From positions 5,951,882 through 6,015,881 of the forward strand of contig OV121088.1 in NCBI GenBank assembly GCA_921293015.1: a stretch of 64,000 bases of DNA, given 5' to 3'. Below are positions 47,301-58,835 of the stretch, piece after piece. Each line of letters begins with the position of its first letter. Position 1 is the stretch's first letter. The notes under the pieces were generated by a model. It was given only the letters and a program-made list of their open reading frames with translations. It had not been told where the DNA came from and ran no database searches. The stretch is from Phorcus lineatus. Taxonomy: Eukaryota; Mollusca; Gastropoda; Trochida; Trochidae. The position numbers and the translations under genes were made by a program.

Positions 47301-48763
47301 CACAAGCTAAAGATGCAGCCTTTGCATACACGAAAAAATGCATAATAATCTGTAAAATCTAGGTGGCATCCCTGTATTTGGAACAAATTCGAAATCAAAA
47401 CCTACAATCGGATGAGTTTTCTATTGTAGAGTTTATCTGAAGACTTATCATAATCCGATGATCATCACCGTTCCAACACAAGTTTATGTTTTAAACATAT
47501 TTTATTCATTACAAAGGGAATGCCGCTCCAATACAAATTATATTTTGAAACCATCAAACATTAAACACAAAGTTATGACAAACCAATACGATGTACAGTT
47601 GCAACACAATAAGGTTAAGATATTCAATATTGCAAAGGCAATTTCTTCACGCTAATTTAGAGAGAACAAAAATCCAACTCATTTCTTATCAAATCTAAAA
47701 GAATTGGTGATAAAAAGGTAAATAGATTGTGGAAGAGCCAATTTGTCAATATCAGATAACTCTTTATATTTCCATATAAAATTGTTTTTTAAACTGTATA
47801 CATTGTTGTAGAATAAGGCTCCATTTCTTATCCAAATGACTTTCCAAGCCTAGAGGTTATTTTCTCAGTAAATATTTTCTGGTATATATTTTAATTAATA
47901 TATATTTAATTTCCTCATCACGTGTGAAGAACACTCAACAGTATCACAATTGGAATAAAGAAGGAATTACAATTCTTTAACATTATTTCGAAACATCCTT
48001 CCAAAACTTTTGTGGAAAAGAGATTAACCTCATTAAAAACACTCTTCAAAACGCGAATACATATACTCTTAGAAATTACATGTATAAAAGAAATGTGAGT
48101 TTGGCAATCGGGACCGACTAGGAAAAGGCCACCCAAATCTTAATTCCTCTTAAATAGTGCATTGTGCGTTAATCAAGTTAACCATTTGGCAACTGATGAT
48201 TTATTAAAGTATATTGTACATTATAACAGCGTTAACACTGTGTACCTATATTTGGTATATTGGGAAAGCTACACATTGTTGAAAATTATATACAAATTTC
48301 AAGCCACGTAAATAGTAGAAATGTACTAAAAACAGTCAAATGTATTTTTTTCATAAATGTTTAGAGATTCACTTTAACCATCAGTACAAACGTGTGGTTG
48401 CCAAGCTCCATTAGCCGGAATGCTTTTAGACATTGTTTAACTGCTAATCTTAATAAAAGTTTACCAATTTAGTTTTGGATTGATTCGTATAAAAGTCACT
48501 GATAAATTGTTTAAGACGTCCGAGCTATAGAGACTAAAAGCTTATAAAGGTATAAATTTGAAATATGGCCATAACGTTTCTGATAATTTAGAAAAACCTT
48601 TTTAGAAATCATCTAAATGAAAGCTCTTATAAGGTCATTTGTAGATAGCAAAGGCATTAACTTCATCTCAGATATAAACAAGACACAACAAAATTGTTAG
48701 TCCTTTTCAAATGGTCATTGTTAAAGCAATAGCTTTTGAATTTTAATATATTACACTGTATCG
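44385..48763. other. Remains of B1 intron 2 and intergenic to B2
   Basis: AT-rich and collinear with copy A except for the deletion at about 45,773 and the insertion at 46,351-47,895. The frames at 47,458-47,655 and 47,918-48,136 show no family resemblance. No gene is supported. Confidence 0.5.
46351..47895. mobile_element. ~1.5-kb insertion found only in copy B, unidentified
   Basis: Copy A runs from CTTCCTAAAACATTTTGCC straight to TATATTTTAATTTCCTCATC (25,342-25,400). Copy B has about 1.5 kb between these points. The minus-strand frame 46,555-46,286 starts inside it, and near 47,250-47,320 a plus-strand frame (NFTVSYQPGRLND) recalls the RNase H end of Ty3/Gypsy polyproteins. I found no LTRs or clear target duplication. 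It is probably a decayed retroelement piece, but the class is uncertain. Confidence 0.45.
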
Positions 48764-51700
48764 ATGATGATGTGGTTCCTTTTTTTAAATGTCTGTCAAC
48801 CCCTTTTTTGGATGGTCTTCTGTGGGAAAGTTTTGAAACCAGGATTTAGTTTTAATCCATATGGGATCTTGATGTGTCGCTCCAAGTGTCTGGATGAGGA
48901 AGGTTGTTGGTCCTACAAGTACTCCACGACCAAGCTACAGTGTTGTCTGACTAGGAAGTGCTCGTATCAGAACGGATTTACGGAGTTCAGTGTCAGTAAG
49001 GTATGTAAGTTAAACATTCTAATCATGTGGGGATTATTATAACATCTTTGTCTGTATATTCCAATAGCTCAATGTTTTATGATTAAAATGAGTGAATTAG
49101 TTGGGGTTTGAAGTGTTTTGAACAATATTTCAGTAATTATACACGTATGATTAAAATGAACAATACATACATACTCATAAAATAGGAAACACATGGGAAT
49201 GTTTTATCTGAAAATGCACAGAATAATTTCAAACAGATTATTTGAAAACAATTCTCATCTGAATCTTGATATAAACGTTTTTTTAAAGTAAAGTCCTTTC
49301 AAAGAAAAGCATTAAGGGTTGTTAATTTGATATGATACTTCACATGTTTGGGAATGCTTTAGTCAAAGTCATTTCGTTGCCGTGCAACCTTTTAAATAGT
49401 TAACTCATTTTAATAATACAACTTATCTTGTCAGGTTGACAGAGCTCGGACACAGCACAACCGATGTCCACATGAAACTAAGAAGATAAGAACAAAGAGA
49501 ATGGAAAATCTCTGTGTTTCACGTGAGTAATAATTTTATATCTATTTGATTAGTTGTTAGTTTTCAATTTGGCAGTGGATTTTTTAAAGGGTAGCTCGGG
49601 TCAAAACAAACAGGTAAGCATCTCATACATCCACACAGTTATTAACAGAAGTTCTAATAGGAAATGCTAACTAGTTTATTTGTTTCATTCACAAGGCATT
49701 AGTTTATTATCAACCAGCCCCTATTAATTTGAAATTATTTGAAATGCATACACATGTATTTAATGCATGAATTCACCTCGACTGTAAAGTTTTAACAGGG
49801 CAGTGATAGATATATTTCCAAATTTCTGAAAGATGATGACATGGCAAACAAACATTTTAACATAAAATGCTCAAAAACTAAGAAAACGAGTTGATATTGA
49901 AAAAAATGTACCTCCGTACGATTACGGCTCATAGGTATGCTGTAAGCTGTCCTTGTATATTGGTCATACACTAATAAGATAAGTGACACAATAATTAATT
50001 AAATGCCACAGATGAATACAATCTATTTATTCAGGAGTCGTGGTATTTCAAAACTTTTGGATTCCGTTTGCAAAGATCTAGAAATATGATTTTACAACAG
50101 AGATGGGAAAACCTGTTTAATTTTGCTACAATCATAAAAATAATGTAAGGTAATCAGCATTATTTCAGGAATTTATAGCAAATACCGAACAAAGGAAAGG
50201 CAGCGATCATCACTGTATTAAGTAAAGGTAAAATACTGGTATGCATCAGATTTAAGATTATTTTCTTGGCCAACTGACTGAGAATTCGATCAGAGTACCA
50301 GGGCCGATATTCACAAAACTTCTAAGAATTTTCTTAGGCCTTAAGAATTCTTAAATCCACTTAGAATTCTTAGTTTCCGTGACAACGTTCTTAACTTTTA
50401 AGAAATTTCTTTGTACTTTCTACTTGGATTTTTTCTTAACTTAAAGTGACCTCATGAGGACACTTAACACCTTAAAAAAATTCTTAAAACAAATAAAATG
50501 GCCGCCAGCAGATACTATGCCTTCCTCACTGAAAACTTTTCAATGTTTTTGTAGGCTTACAAATGAGTAAGCCTCAATGAGATGGTTAATTTTGTCTGTT
50601 ATACACTTGTGACAGAATATCAATCATAATTTATTGTTTGAAATATACCTTGAAATCAATTTGACAGTGACAAATGATTTCAAATAATTCGCAAATGAAT
50701 CCAGCCTCAATAACTTACTATTCAGACTTGTCATTTGTTTTGGACCAAATGACAATATGATCACATGGCATTGCTAACATTTCTTCTGCTAAGCCTATTG
50801 ACACTTTCTTGAGATGCTTCCCTGGTCCTTGATTTAAAATGAAATTTAAAAAAAGCTACATAATGTATGAAAAGTTTGACAGGTACGTGATTGTACACAC
50901 TGATACGTTTATTCAAAACAACCGGGCTCATTACAATCACTTTTCTCCATTTCGGGATTAGTAAGGAACATGAGTTGACAGATTAGAGTTATTCCCCATC
51001 TGGTGCTGTTGAAAATCTGAATCAATATTAAAATGATATTGATTTATTTATTTTGGTTAACTTATATTGATCAGGTGTATATATATTTGTGTATAACTTC
51101 ATATTTGTTGTGATGTATTTGAGAAATTAAATTCAATTGTTTATTATGAAATCTATGCACAAATACGAATATTTTACATGTTAATGAATTGATGGAGAAA
51201 AACTTATTTCATACTAATTGAATTTATTTGAAATCGACACCTTATTATTCTCATATGCAATCTTTTCACAATTTCACAATTGTTAACTTTTCCGCATCAA
51301 AAGATATTTCAGAATACATCCTGAAAACAATGCTCAAGCTAATGTTTTTCCTAATTCTAAATGTATATTTATCATTCTATTAGGAAACTTAAAAGCAATC
51401 AAGAAAGGATCCAGGAAGTGATGTTTATTAGCCATATGTAACTTGTATTGTTGAGATATTTCAAAATTCTACATTGTAAAATAAAAATTATTTAAAAAGA
51501 TTTCAATGTACATAAAGGATTTCAAAGTTTTGTATTATTTTGCAATCAATATTTGCATATATTTGCAAATATAACTATATCTATCTATAATGTATATAAA
51601 CTAACCCACTAGAATGTTGAAGAATAAAAGCTTTAATCTCGTCCAAACAATGGGCAAGCAATGATGACTTTAACATATTGTCACTTGAAGGGTTACATAT

Positions 51701-53819
51701 AGATTATATATTTTTGAAAATCTTAGATTTTTTACAAATATGCATTTTACATATGAAAAAACTATATATTCTTTTCTTACTGACAATAATACAAACCAAT
51801 TAACCATTGATACATTTATTCCTCTTTAGTTGAATGGTTAAATAAAAATATAGGCGTTCCAATAAATTTTGAAATATTATTATTCATAAGTTATTTTTAA
51901 TTTTATCACTGAAAAAGAACCTTGATTTGAAAAATGATGCAAGAGGATATATGATTAAATTTAATGGCTTGTTCGTCTTTCTTTGCGTTTTCTTACCTTT
52001 TTAGCAAGGAGAGCAAACATCCGTTGCTATAAATAGATTAGGGGATTTCCATTATGTCATGAAATAAACTCTTATAACAGTGTTTTTTCAGGTACTACTC
52101 TTCCCAGAATGCAAGTTGTTTTCTTCTTAGTTAATTCTAAGAATTTTAACAATTATTCTGCTAAGAATGTTTCTTAAGAGGATATTTAAGACATTTCTTA
52201 AAGTTGAGAATTCTTAAAGAATCTCAAGTATAAAAGTATCAAAAATCCTAAGAACTTTTGTGAATACCGGCCTTGCACACTGGCTTCTGTGGGAATTTGA
52301 GATATGTGATTCAAAACGGCTTTGAATAGGCAATAATTTGGAGTGGCAACCATCAAAGTAGTCAACATATTTCAAGCACTGTACATCGCCTAAGGGAATT
52401 TGTGTCTTCTCGTAACACTAAAAGTGGTCTATCTCGTTATACATATGGTTTATAATATCATACAATAAATCATAAAGGGGGGATTTTCCTCTCAAGTACA
52501 TGGACCAGTAATTTTATGACATTATATATCAACACGTTTGTAATTAGGGTAAAGGAGGCACGCACAGTGACTCTTTCAAAGTATATTTTCAAGTTTTTAT
52601 CGACCTTTTTATTTAAGGAAAAAGAATTGTCGATAAGTAAAAAAGCTATTTCAGACCTGTGGCACTCGGGGATAACAGAATGGGGGGCTATGTCAGCCAT
52701 GCTCCTTTTTTCTTGTGTGATTGTGTGTGGATGAAGAATCAATCTGGTCATTGTCACATACCGATAAATGTGTGTTTCTGGAGTGATCTAAGTCAGAGAT
52801 GTATTTCTATCAATTGATGGAAATTATTTCATAAGTTTTATGGCCAGTGATTCTTTGTGTTCAATACGATCAACAAACTGTATTAATTTAATATAAATGG
52901 CCGCTATGCAAAACCTGTCAAAAACATGAATGATTTTACAAGATCGGAGGATGTCCCATTTCGGAAACAAGTAGATGATCATTGGAGACTTCATGATTTT
53001 TCTTATGATTCAGTTCTTATATCAGTGAATATGAAAACTTCAATTCTGATTTGTTTCTTTGCAGATGGTTCAAGACACCCAAAGACTCAATACAGCAGAA
53101 TAATGATCGCAAAGCGTCCAGGATTTAAAGAAGTGGACTTAAACAGCCTGACCATTGAACAATACAAGGTCAACACTAACGGATTGGTCAAAGCTATGGT
53201 TCACTCCTCAATATCAAAGGTTATATATGCTATTAACTATAAAGGGGAACTGTTTGTCGTGCAACTACAGCAAAATACGACAACCCCCCTCTTAAGGTCA
53301 ATTTTTATTACTGGAATGGATATTGATACAAAAAGAAATATACTTTATCTTTCTTTTAAGGAGGAAAATAAATATTTCATATGCCAATACAATGATGCAA
53401 TTTGTCATAAACTAACAGATTTCCAATACGAGATTGTTAATATCGGTGTTGATTGGAGACGACAAAACATTTTTGTGAGAGGTGTTCATAAGATATACAG
53501 AGTCAATAAAAATATTGAAAAGTTTATAGTAGCGAAACTTCGTTTCGGCAATTGTAAATGTCTTGAAGTGGATCCTGATGCCAGATATTTGTTCTTTGAA
53601 GATGGTAAAAATCTTATGAGATTTGACATTGAACATATGAAATCTTCTTTGATCAAAATTATGTTTAAAAAGATTTTTGTTCTTCTTCATGATTCCAAGA
53701 CTTTGTACATCATTATGAGGGAAACTATTGTGTTGTGTTTAGACAAAGATAGTTACGAAGTAAAAAGGAGACTAAAAGTTGGTGTAAGGTTATTCCCGAA
53801 GGCTTGTCTTATGGGGTAG
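48764..53819 (+). CDS. Secreted PAN/apple-like + six-repeat beta-propeller protein, gene B2
   Basis: Partner of A2. Exons are 48764-49000 (79 codons), 49435-49522 (88 nt) and 53065-53819 (755 nt), the same lengths and phases, giving about 359 residues. The signal peptide (MMMWFLFLNVCQPLFWMVF) is followed by the PAN-like block (MCRSKCLDEEGCWSYKY, QCCLTRKC), a linker with the furin motif RTKR (residues 98-101), and the six-repeat propeller (NIGVDWRRQNIFVRG, CLEVDPDARYLFFEDGKN, LLHDSKTLYIIMRE). The frame also opens upstream to 52,926, but that part is intron sequence: the acceptor TTTCTTTGCAG is at 53,054-53,064 and the same intron in A2 is not open. Intron 2 is 3.5 kb, without the LINEs of A2. 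Compared with A2, exon 3 has no indel but many amino-acid changes. Confidence 0.85.
50302..52272. mobile_element. ~1.97-kb TIR-bounded element in B2 intron 2
   Basis: The left end is GGCCGATATTCACAAAACTT and the right end, in reverse, is GGCCGGTATTCACAAAAGTT, continuing TCT(A/T)AG-type for about 30 bp. Subterminal AATTCTTAAG motifs occur on both sides. No transposase frame is visible. It was present before the segmental duplication, since copy A has it at 27,778-31,190. A 165-bp stretch at about 51,965-52,128 is missing from copy A. Confidence 0.65.
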
Positions 53820-55025
53820 TGTTTCAAGGTTGAGAATTTATTCTTCGTGACAGGATTCGCGTTTTATTCCGTCAAGAAAAAGTACGCTTGCTTTTATGAG
53901 TATGTTGGGAAAAACTCACATATGTAAAAATATTGCTTTTTAAAAAAAGATCTAAAATTTATTATGCCAGTTTTACTAAGGGGATCACCAAAATGTTTTT
54001 CCACTTAGAATAAAGCCAGCAGTAGTTTTATCCAGTGTGAATGTAATACTGTTGTCCTGTCATTTAATGAATGAAGATACTATCAAACTAAAATGACAAC
54101 ATAAAGGTTTATTTTTAGTTGTTATGACAAGGAATTTTGATAGCATTGTTCATTGATTCGATGAGAACGCATTTGTTTAAAATCTTCTTCCAACATACTG
54201 CTCATAATGTGAAGTTTTCTTTCTTTTCCTGCTTTCGTTTTACTCCTTAATCAAGAATTTTGCTATGTTTTATGAAAACAAAATTGAAATTATCAATTTT
54301 AGAATTTTTAGTTAAAATCAAACGATTATTCATGATAGAAATGAAACACAGTAGTGTAGTTAATTGATACTAGACAATACTGATGGTTAAACTCCATAAA
54401 ACCTATAACGAGATTCGACAAAATTTATTGCATTGTGATATTTTGATTGTGTATTACAAAGTTAAGCACAACATCAATAAAATCATGAAAATATCAAATG
54501 ACTATATAATTCCATTGCTGTTTATCATACTCTCATTACACTTTCACTATCATTTTATAAATTTTGAAATGAATATATGATAGTTCTGCCAAATGTGTAA
54601 TAAAAGATTTATTAACATAAACGATTTTTTTGGATAGAAATGTATTAAGTTTTTAATAGCATATCAATATTCCTCAAAGGAGAATGTTATAAAAAGGAAT
54701 CGCTTATCAATGACAGGTAACTGTATATATTTCAACGTGTTTTGAGGTTGCGAAAATTGATATTGATGTGAGTTGAAGGATGTTTATCAATGATATTCAT
54801 GACACTACTGAGGCTTCATGACTCTAAGAATTGAAACATTATTCCGGTTTTTTTGGAAAATGTCGTTGTCCCACGTTTCATCGTCTTTTGATATCTGATC
54901 TTCTCTAATGAGGGTATCACATATACTTGACTTCAAATTTGTATTTCTCTCTATAATAGTATAGCAGAGACATGTCAAGATGACCATATTAGACTACTTC
55001 TGTTCTGGCATTTTCAGCCTGTCGT

Positions 55026-55306
55026 GGGGGCAGGATAGCGCAGTGGTTAGCGCATTCGGCTTCGGATCAAGAGGTCCCTGGTTCGAATCCCGCCAGGGGA
55101 TCAGCAACTTTGTCTGCAGTAGAGAACTGATCTACACGCAGTCAGGTTTGGTAGCAATGCTACACTGAATTTCAGCGCAGTGCCACCCATGGTTCGCTAG
55201 TTTCAGCAGGTTTAATAGCCATGATATTGGGGGCTTTCTCCTTGCAATGATACTAGCAGGCGCGATATAAGTGAAAAACTCTTGAAAGCTGCGTCGAACC
55301 CCGCCG
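55026..55306 (+). mobile_element. tRNA-headed SINE, long form (copy B)
   Basis: Partner of 35,270-35,552. A box TAGCGCAGTGGTTAGCGC, intact B box GGTTCGAATCC, and the same long body, including CTGATCTACACGCAGTCAGG. Confidence 0.85.
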
Positions 55307-55435
55307 TATTTAAATTACATCAATGTAACATATCAAACGATGTATAATCTGTTAAATTCAAATAATGCTGATGTCATCAAATTTGTTGCAATTTTTAAAA
55401 ATTTTAAAATATCGAGTTAAACTTTTATCTTCGCA

Positions 55436-55523
55436 CGTGATCAAAGTCTGTCATGATGTAACTGCAATTGTACTTTGGGCCACTGGGGCTTCAATATTGA
55501 ATAAACCTGTCTGTCTGTCTGTC
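55436..55523 (+). mobile_element. Short LINE-tail insertion ending in (TGTC)n, copy B only
   Basis: Copy A reads TTCGCACTGCCGAGAG where copy B has 88 extra bases ending AATAAACCTGTCTGTCTGTC. An AATAAA followed by a tetranucleotide tail is the usual 3' end of a severely truncated LINE insertion. Confidence 0.6.
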
Positions 55524-55945
55524 TGCCGAGAGATGCGTACTCATCAATATAGATGGCTTACTAACAAATTGTAGAAACTCAACGCGTGGGCAGGTAAACG
55601 TATCACAGCTTGTAACCTCTTATGAAAAGAGGTTTAATATTGATATTGTCGCTTGTTCATTGACTGAAAGATTTGGTTTGCAAATCATTTATAATTGACG
55701 TTATTTTACATCAATCCACGTGACTTTGCACCAGAAGTAAGGTTCCATGATTCCCCTTTTTACACATTTTTCAAAATGAGTGAATACTTGATTTAAGAGA
55801 CGTTTTTTAACCATCAAATTTATTTGATTTAAGACTCTGAATTAAAAATTTACTGCTAGTATGTTGATTCATCATATTTTTCATAGTTTTAGTTACTTAT
55901 TTATGACAAGATGATAGCCAAAATTAAAATAACTTTGACCTCCAT

Positions 55946-56023
55946 CCAGTTCTACCCATGGTTCGGTAGTTCCCATTGTTGCCTGCACGCAAATCCACCA
56001 TGCATAGCCATAATACAGGTCCT
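55946..56023 (+). repeat. SINE internal fragment (copy B)
   Basis: Partner of 36,118-36,195, essentially identical. Confidence 0.5.
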
Positions 56024-56423
56024 AACAAACAATCAGAAAGTATCATTAGGAAATCGAAATCGAAATTACATCAAAATAAACAATGAAATACAAATATTGC
56101 CTTATTGACAATAATAAGGAAAAGTTATTTTTGCTTTTGTTAAATTATTCATAATGAATGATATATTCAGATATGGCATTTCTTCGTATTTGATTTACAA
56201 TTAGGAGATAAATATACTGTGTTTGGAAATCAGAGGCATATAATGGAATTATAATAGCTCTAAATTTAATTTAAAGTCGAACACAAATCTAGCAGACCAT
56301 AAGCAAACACAGTATATGACAAACGAGTTTGTCGTTTGGACTTAGTTCCCTTGATATTAAAGGCTTCTCAAAGAGAAGGAAAGGAAAGTTCCCTTTAAAT
56401 CTCCTGTTGGCTATTACACTTAA

Positions 56424-57289
56424 CAACTTCATTCAACTTAGAAAAGGTACATCTGTATGCCTGTAACAGATTTTTGGGTGTTAAACAATACACTCCGAGT
56501 GTCATGATTTATGGAGAATGTGGCTGGTTTCCTTTATATATCTATTCCTATTGCAAAGTAATTCGGTATTGGATAAAACTATTATACATGCCATCATACA
56601 GCCTACCAAAGCAATGCTATAATATGATGCTTTTATTTGATCGAAATGGACATAAAAACTGGGTGTCAGATGTAAAGAAACTATTGTTTTCAACTGGTTT
56701 TGGAAATATTTGGCACAACCAGGAAACTGGAATATATCCCGAATTCGTAAAATCATTTACTCAAAGACTAAAAAATATGTTTTTTCAAAATTGGCAAGAA
56801 AAATATTAACTTCAAGCAAATACAACACCTACGTCATGTTTACAGCATTATCAGTACCGAACACTACCTATCTTGTTTGAATTTTAAAAAGTATAGAATC
56901 AGCCTCGCACGTTTTAGATGTTCTTCGCATGAACTGTTTATTGAGAAAGGCAGATATCTAAATATAAGGAGAGAACATAGACTCTGCCAATATTGCCAGT
57001 CAAATGAAATTGAAAATGAATACCATTTTTTACTTTTATGTCCTATTTCCAGTAACATTCGAAACAAATACATCAAAGAAAAATACTATGTACACCCAAA
57101 TATGTTTAAATTCTCCAAACTTTTAAACAGTTTAGATAATAAAGAAATTGAAAACCTGTCCATGTATATATTTAACGCATCTGTATCGAGAAACCGAATT
57201 GTTTTATAAATGTGAAATATGTATCAACAAATGTAAATGTAATGTGGCCTGAGGCCTTCTGAGTGCTGAATAAAAGATTGATTGATTGA
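56424..57289 (+). mobile_element. CR1/jockey-like LINE 3' fragment, complete 3' end
   Basis: It reads LEKVHLYACNRFLGV, TPSVMIYGECGWFPLYI, LPKQCYNMMLLFDRNG and FGNIWHNQETG, then, after a frameshift in an A-run near 56,805, EHYLSCLNFKKYRISLARF, CSSHELFIEKGRYLNI, a zinc knuckle (CQYCQSNEIENEYHFLLLC) and a stop at 57,209. The 3' UTR ends AATAAAAG followed by ATTGATTGATTG. The reverse transcriptase is missing (5' truncation). The right edge of the segmental duplication (56,838) lies inside it. Its 3' end abuts the exon 2 relic of copy C. Confidence 0.88.
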
Positions 57290-57300
57290 ACAACTTCAAC

Positions 57301-58835
57301 TAACGTTTCTCTCCACGAGAGACACGGATGACAATAACAAATAACATGACAAAGCTCTGTGTTTTATGTAAGTGACTAGTCTGTTTTCAATTGATTTGTT
57401 AGTCTAGATTACAATCTGGCAATGAATTATTCCTGCAGACAGATCCAATAAAAGATGAACACAAACTGCACTAACACATAAAGACACAGAATGAATTACA
57501 AATTTATTACCTGTTTTTTGTTTATTTTCATAATTCACTACAAACCATTAAGAAATGCATACATAAAAGTGACATGATTCCAAAGTTTCTTAAAAGTGCA
57601 AAAAATAATGAAACAATAGTTTATCAAACAAATAACACAATTCATGAAGATCTATGCACGTTTTTTGTCATAATGAGCTGGGAATTTATTTCTATTGTCA
57701 TTGTAAGAAAGTCGTAAATTTGTGTTTGAAATTTAAAGACATATCAATTCCTATCACCCAACAAGGCAGTTATCTTGGGTAAATATTTTTGACATATTAA
57801 TGACATTCATGTCATATTAACGGTATTTCAATCGCTCTTATGGAGCTCTTATTTGGAACTCGCATCATAGAAAAATACGTAATGGACAATCTTAAAATTT
57901 CATCCATTAAATCAAAGGAATGTTTTATATCAACTACATTCACAGGTTCTATAAATTCAGTAGTACAACTGTATTCAAATCTCGATATTAAGATTCATGC
58001 CATGGTCGGTCTTATATAAGCTTTATAATTCTTTTGATTGATTGATTTGAGTGGCAGCTATTAAATTAACAATAACTTTAAGTTTAGAATTTCAGAAATA
58101 ACTTGTGTCTTTGCAGCTGCTTTGAAACAACCAAGGAATACACACAGAAGAATGATGATCTCAAAGAATAGAAGAGGATTAGACTTAAAAAATCTTACCA
58201 TAGAACAATATACGGTCAACATACAGGGATCAATTAAGGCTATGTTATACTCATCAAAATCAAAGGTCATTTACATGATAAATTTTAGAGGAGAACTGTT
58301 TGCTTTGAAACTGGAGCAGCACAAGAAAACACCCCTGCTTAGGTCCAAATTTGTCACTGGAATGGACATTGATTAAAAAACAAGTAAACTTTATCTTTCT
58401 CTAAAAGATAGGACTAATAATGTGATATGCCTGTTTAACAATGCAGCGTGTCATAAGATATCTAAATTGTGCTGTAAAGTTATTGTTTTAGCTGTCGACT
58501 GGAGACAACAAAACATTTTTGCTAGGGGGTTAGATATGATATATGGAACATCTAAAAGTAGTGAAAAGTTTCGTATAACGAAGTCTAGCATTACCTATCG
58601 AAAGTGTCTTGAAGTAGACCCCCATGGAATGTATCTATTTTTTGAAATTGGGAAAAAGGTTATGAGATATGATATTAAACACAAGGACACTAAGTTGATC
58701 AAAACATTTTCTCGCCCTGTTGATGTTCTTCGTCATGACTCTCAGAATTTGTATGTAATTGAAAGAGGTTTTCTGTTGTTATGTTATGACAAAGATAGCT
58801 ACAAACCGAAGCTGAATTTTACAGTAAGACCTTGA
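57301..58835 (+). pseudogene. PAN/propeller family copy C, stop codon in the propeller exon
   Basis: The exon 2 remnant lies at about 57,301-57,367 and keeps a good donor (TTTTAT|GTAAGT) in phase 1, but it lost its 5' part and acceptor next to the LINE. Exon 3 starts at 58,117 after TTTGCAG and runs to 58,835, in phase. It reads LKQPRNTHRRMMISKN, TIEQYTVNIQGSIKAMLYSS and VTGMDID, then a TAA at 58,374-58,376, and continues in the same frame through AVDWRQQNIFARGLDMIYG, CLEVDPHGMYLFFEIGKK and LRHDSQNLYVIERG to the end. The single stop is the only break in the exon. No exon 1 was found. It is clearly more diverged than A2 and B2 are from each other, so it is an older copy and probably recently silenced. 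Confidence 0.85.

Larger units (their letters stand above)
37013..56838. repeat. Tandem segmental duplication, copy B (19.8 kb)
   Basis: Collinear with copy A throughout. It lacks A's 329-bp MITE, both LINE fragments in intron 2 and about 2 kb around A1 exon 3. It carries B-only insertions: a palindromic element at 39,116, a SINE at 39,265, about 1.5 kb at 46,351-47,895 and a LINE-tail piece at 55,436. It also keeps about 460 bp at 54,005-54,465 that A has lost. Confidence 0.95.

Noticed and set aside
52926-53064. N-terminal extension of the B2 exon 3 frame
   Set aside because: It is intron sequence ahead of a clear TTTCTTTGCAG acceptor. The matching stretch in A2 contains a stop codon.
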